NCBI GenBank assembly: GCA_900553635.1
Contig: USDU01000095.1
Location: 1 to 8,707, forward strand
DNA: 8,707 bases
Reading direction: 5' to 3'
DNA from: an uncultured Lachnospiraceae bacterium
GTDB lineage: Bacteria > Bacillota_A > Clostridia > Lachnospirales > Lachnospiraceae
In this document: positions 5,896 to 8,707 of the stretch, piece after piece
Position numbering within the stretch: position 1 is the first letter of the stretch
Layout of the letters: the number at the start of each line of letters is the position of its first letter
Program-made: the position numbers and the translations under genes
The notes under the pieces: model-generated
The model's database searches: none
Seen by the model: only the letters and a program-made list of their open reading frames with translations
What the model was told of the DNA's origin: nothing

Positions 5896-7785
5896 GTGTT
5901 TGAGCATTTATTTCAGCCGATTACCATCAATGGTATGATTCTGAAAAACCGAATCGTCGCCACGCCAACCGGAGACGACTTCGAGGAAAAAGCCATGGGC
6001 GGCGCGGGTCTGGTCGTGGCGGGACACTGCATCGTGGAGCCCGGACGTTCCAGCTTCGCAAGCGGTGTAGAACCCTGGCCCTTTGCGAAATATGAGAGAG
6101 AAAAGACGCGGGAAAAAGTTCTGAAGATTCATCGGGGCGGCGCGAAAGCATCCATCGAGGTATTCCACGCAGGCCAGGACGCCAGAACTGTAGACTATGC
6201 CAAAGGCCCGTCAGGCTTCATCCGCCCGGACGGCGTCGAGGTAAAAGAAATGGACGAGGCCATGATGCAGGAGACCCTGCACTGGTACGCCGAGACAGCC
6301 GCAGGCTGTCGGAAAATCGGTTTTGATTCCATCTTCCTGCATTTCGGACACGGCTGGCTTCCGGCCCAGTTCCTGTCTCCGCATTATAATCACCGGACGG
6401 ACGAATACGGCGGAAGCATCGAGAACCGCTGTCGGTTCCCGCTTCGAATCCTGGAGACCGTCAGAAAGGCAGTGGGAAAAAATTATCCCATCGATATTCG
6501 TGTCAGCGCCTACGAGTGGATCGAGGATTCCATCAGCTTTGAGGACGTTATGTACTTCCTGAAAGCGGCGGAGCCCTATGTGGACACCATACAGATTTCA
6601 TCCGGTATCGATAAGATTTTCGAGGCCAACATCCACTGCATCACCACGAACATGGAAGAAACCATGCCGAACCTGAAATGGGCAAAGGAAGCCAGAAAAC
6701 AGCTTCACGTACCGATTTCCCTGGTCAGCGCCATCACTACGCCGCAGATGGCGGAAGAGATTCTGGCGAAGGGATATGTGGATCTGGTAGCCTTTGGCCG
6801 CAGCCTGCTGGCGGATCCCTACTGGCCGAAAAAAGCCCAGGAGGGATGTCCCGAGGATATCGTACCCTGCCTGCGCTGCTCCAACTGTTATCACATTTCC
6901 ACCGATCACTGGAACGTGGGCTGCTCCGTAAATCCCCGTTATCATAACGAAGCCTTCGTTCCATCTGAGCGAGAGCTTGAAAAAGCAGAAAAAAGCAAAC
7001 AGGTAGTCATCCTCGGCGGCGGTCCCGCAGGCATGAAGGCGGCCATCACCGCCAGCGACAGAGGCCACAAGGTTACGCTAATTGAAAAGAGCGCAGAACT
7101 GGGCGGTATGCTGAAGGTCATTGTCAGAGAAGAGCACAAAGAAGAAGTACAACGCCTGCTGATCTGGTACAAAACCCAGATCGCGAAGCGTGAGATAAAG
7201 GTGCTTCTGAACACCGAGGCCACCCCGGACATGGTACGGGAAATGAAGCCGGACAGCATCCTCATTGCCCTGGGCGCAGTGGAGCGCGTGCTTCCGATTC
7301 CGGGCATAGACAATCCGAAGGTGCTTCTGGCCACGGACGCCATCACCCATCCGGAGAAGCTGGGGGATAAGGTAGCCATCCTGGGCGGCGGCAGTATTGG
7401 CTGTGAGATTGCCCTGGGACTGGCCGAGCAGGGAAAAGAGGCTACGGTTATCGAGGTTACAGACACACTGGCAGCCAACGCTAATTCCCTGTATCGGGAA
7501 GCGCTGCGGCAGAAATTCCTGCTTCACGACAACATTCACAGCCTTACCAGATGCGGCTGCACCCGCATTGACGATGAGGAGATTCATTATAAAGACGCGG
7601 ACGGCCAGGAAAAAGTCATTGCCTATGACAATCTGATTCTTTCCACCGGCCTGGTTCCCCAGATAGCCCTGACTGAGAGCTTCTACGGCATCTGCCGGGA
7701 CACCATAGCCATCGGCGACTGCATCCGCCCGTCCAGCATCATGAACGCGAACTTTGAAGGTTTCGTAAACGCCTTGAATATCTGA
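5896..7785 (+). CDS. FMN/FAD/4Fe-4S ene-reductase, Old Yellow Enzyme type (2,4-dienoyl-CoA reductase / enoate reductase-like)
   Basis: A 629-residue cytosolic flavoenzyme. The N-terminal FMN barrel (about 1-320) carries the family signature around residues 146-178: LHFGHGWLPAQFLSP with His149 and His152, then RTDEYGGSIENR. FGRSLLADP (300-308) is the flavin-phosphate region. Cysteines 325, 328, 331 and 343 have 4Fe-4S spacing C-x2-C-x2-C-x11-C, nearer to trimethylamine dehydrogenase than to the C-x2-C-x3-C of FadH. The C-terminal half has two Rossmann motifs, GGGPAG (374-379, FAD) and GGGSIG (497-502, NAD(P)H), and ends with the IAIGDC motif. Such enzymes pass hydride from NAD(P)H through FAD and the cluster to FMN and reduce activated C=C bonds. 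The start is GTG at 5896 with AGAGGA 6 bases upstream, and homology begins at once (FEHLFQPITI). The loop after KNRIVATPTGDD is about ten residues shorter than in FadH. A weak promoter (TTGTGC-17-TAAGAT, 5822-5850) is possible. The substrate is unknown. Confidence 0.9.
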   Translation: MFEHLFQPITINGMILKNRIVATPTGDDFEEKAMGGAGLVVAGHCIVEPGRSSFASGVEPWPFAKYEREKTREKVLKIHRGGAKASIEVFHAGQDARTVDYAKGPSGFIRPDGVEVKEMDEAMMQETLHWYAETAAGCRKIGFDSIFLHFGHGWLPAQFLSPHYNHRTDEYGGSIENRCRFPLRILETVRKAVGKNYPIDIRVSAYEWIEDSISFEDVMYFLKAAEPYVDTIQISSGIDKIFEANIHCITTNMEETMPNLKWAKEARKQLHVPISLVSAITTPQMAEEILAKGYVDLVAFGRSLLADPYWPKKAQEGCPEDIVPCLRCSNCYHISTDHWNVGCSVNPRYHNEAFVPSERELEKAEKSKQVVILGGGPAGMKAAITASDRGHKVTLIEKSAELGGMLKVIVREEHKEEVQRLLIWYKTQIAKREIKVLLNTEATPDMVREMKPDSILIALGAVERVLPIPGIDNPKVLLATDAITHPEKLGDKVAILGGGSIGCEIALGLAEQGKEATVIEVTDTLAANANSLYREALRQKFLLHDNIHSLTRCGCTRIDDEEIHYKDADGQEKVIAYDNLILSTGLVPQIALTESFYGICRDTIAIGDCIRPSSIMNANFEGFVNALNI

Positions 7786-7815
7786 ATGTGATAAAAATAA
7801 AAAGGAGATAGACAA

Positions 7816-8707
7816 ATGAAAGACTACAAGAAACTGGTTCAGTCCGTCATCGCCGGAGTCGGCGGGGCTGACAACATCAACGACTGTATCCACTGCGCAA
7901 CGAGACTTCGTTTCTCCCTGAAGGACGAGTCCAAGTTCGACCAGACAGCCCTGAAAGCGGTAGACGGCGTACTGGGAACCCTGGTAAGCTCCGGCTACTG
8001 CCAGGTACTCATCGGAACCCACGTAGGCGACGTTTACGCGGAGCTGATGAACGCGCCGGAGATGAAGGCAAAGGGTCTGAAGGCCAGCGACGCCATCGAC
8101 GATCCGGCTACAGCAGGGGATAAGAAGACCGGCCTTCTGGACCGCTTCACCAAGATGATGTCCGACGTGTACGCGCCGTACATCCCGATTCTGGCTACCG
8201 GCGGTATCGCGTCCGGCGTTATCGGACTTTTGGCCAATATGGGCGTAGTAGACAGCGCGAGCCTGACCTACCAGACCTTTTACGCGATTTTCTATGCGCT
8301 GATTTACTTCTTCCCGATTCTGCTGGCGTTTACAGCAGGAAAGCATTTCAAATGTAACCCGTACGTAGCAGTGACACTGGGCGCGGCCATCATGTATCCG
8401 GGCGTGGCAGATCTCCTGGTAACCGGTGAAAAGGCGTCCCTTGTCGGTATCAACTTCACAGCGTACAATTTCAGCGGTTCCTTTATTCCGATTCTGCTGG
8501 CAGTATTCTGTATGAGCTATTTCGAAAAATGGCTGAAGAAGGTTCTTCCCCAGATGACCCAGTTTATTCTGGTTCCGTTTCTGTGCCTGATCGTGTTTGT
8601 ACCGCTGACTATCCTGGTATTCGGACCCATTGGCGGCCTGGTTGCAAACGCCATCAACGCGGTATACGGCCTGGTAGGAGCAAGCAAGATTCTGGTAGGC
8701 ATCGTAT
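7816..8707 (+). CDS. PTS EIIBC permease, beta-glucoside/glucose-sucrose type (3' truncated by window edge)
   Basis: Membrane component of the PEP:sugar phosphotransferase system, importing and phosphorylating a sugar or glycoside. 297 codons are visible. The EIIB domain (about 1-90) has the signature HCATRLRFSLKD with phospho-accepting Cys27, then a typical VLGTLVSSGYCQVLIG. A linker leads to the EIIC domain at about residue 104 (LLDRFTKMMSDVYAPYIPIL). Visible membrane stretches lie near residues 120-146, 153-175, 181-202, 220-237 and 248-280. EIIB before EIIC is the BglF/BglP order; whether an EIIA domain follows is outside the window. ATG at 7816 has AAGGAG 8 bases upstream. Only 30 bases separate it from the ene-reductase gene, with no terminator, so the two are very probably one operon. 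Several subfamilies (beta-glucoside, sucrose, trehalose, N-acetylmuramic acid) share this layout, so the substrate is not certain. Confidence 0.93.
   Translation, partial: MKDYKKLVQSVIAGVGGADNINDCIHCATRLRFSLKDESKFDQTALKAVDGVLGTLVSSGYCQVLIGTHVGDVYAELMNAPEMKAKGLKASDAIDDPATAGDKKTGLLDRFTKMMSDVYAPYIPILATGGIASGVIGLLANMGVVDSASLTYQTFYAIFYALIYFFPILLAFTAGKHFKCNPYVAVTLGAAIMYPGVADLLVTGEKASLVGINFTAYNFSGSFIPILLAVFCMSYFEKWLKKVLPQMTQFILVPFLCLIVFVPLTILVFGPIGGLVANAINAVYGLVGASKILVGIV

Noticed and set aside
7078..8346. A 422-codon antisense frame spanning the ene-reductase end and the PTS gene
   Set aside because: Both sense genes are in the same register and share the codon bias. The antisense product shows no recognisable motif, while both sense products are clear family members.
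1..8707. CRISPR arrays, tRNA or rRNA genes, complete insertion sequences, toxin-antitoxin pairs
   Set aside because: No regularly spaced repeats, no tRNA-like cloverleaf with a CCA end, no transposase and no small gene pairs were found on either strand.

Overview
The window looks like a chromosomal segment of a low-to-mid-GC Firmicute, most likely a gut Lachnospiraceae species (Blautia / Clostridium symbiosum-like). I base this on the alpha2-type glycyl-tRNA synthetase next to an 874-residue pyruvate phosphate dikinase, AGGAGG-type ribosome binding sites, and a lipoprotein and MATE pump of clostridial style. The genus is an inference from protein character, not from a search.

Layout. Positions 2-454 hold the 3' end of glyS, closed by a 15-bp hairpin terminator. 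A 372-bp gap follows, with repeated AATCCA half-sites, a TTGACA/extended -10 promoter and a structured mRNA leader. It leads into ppdK (827-3451), which is intact, has all visible catalytic residues and has strong codon bias. A bidirectional terminator separates ppdK from two minus-strand genes: a MATE-family efflux pump (3527-4915) and, upstream of it, a small secreted lipoprotein (5085-5435). The lipoprotein ends in a terminator that is an essentially identical copy of the ppdK terminator, so the MATE gene is bracketed by inverted copies of one 45-bp element.

The 460 bp from 5436 to 5895 are a decay zone. It contains the lipoprotein promoter with a 14-bp palindrome, the 5' end of an unrecognised gene with an early TAG, the C-terminal piece of an NlpC/P60 peptidoglycan hydrolase like those of Tn916-type conjugative elements, and a very GC-rich hairpin.

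To the right, a plus-strand operon begins. It encodes a two-part flavin/iron-sulfur ene-reductase of the Old Yellow Enzyme / 2,4-dienoyl-CoA reductase / trimethylamine dehydrogenase class (5896-7785). Thirty bases later comes a PTS EIIBC sugar permease of the beta-glucoside type (7816 to beyond the window edge).

The left part is housekeeping: protein synthesis and pyrophosphate-linked PEP/pyruvate metabolism. The right part is accessory. A PTS permease imports and phosphorylates a sugar or glycoside at the expense of PEP, and the co-transcribed ene-reductase could act on an unsaturated compound, possibly the aglycone. That pairing is the most interesting functional lead. The most interesting non-coding signals are the ppdK leader with competing helices and the duplicated terminator around the MATE gene.
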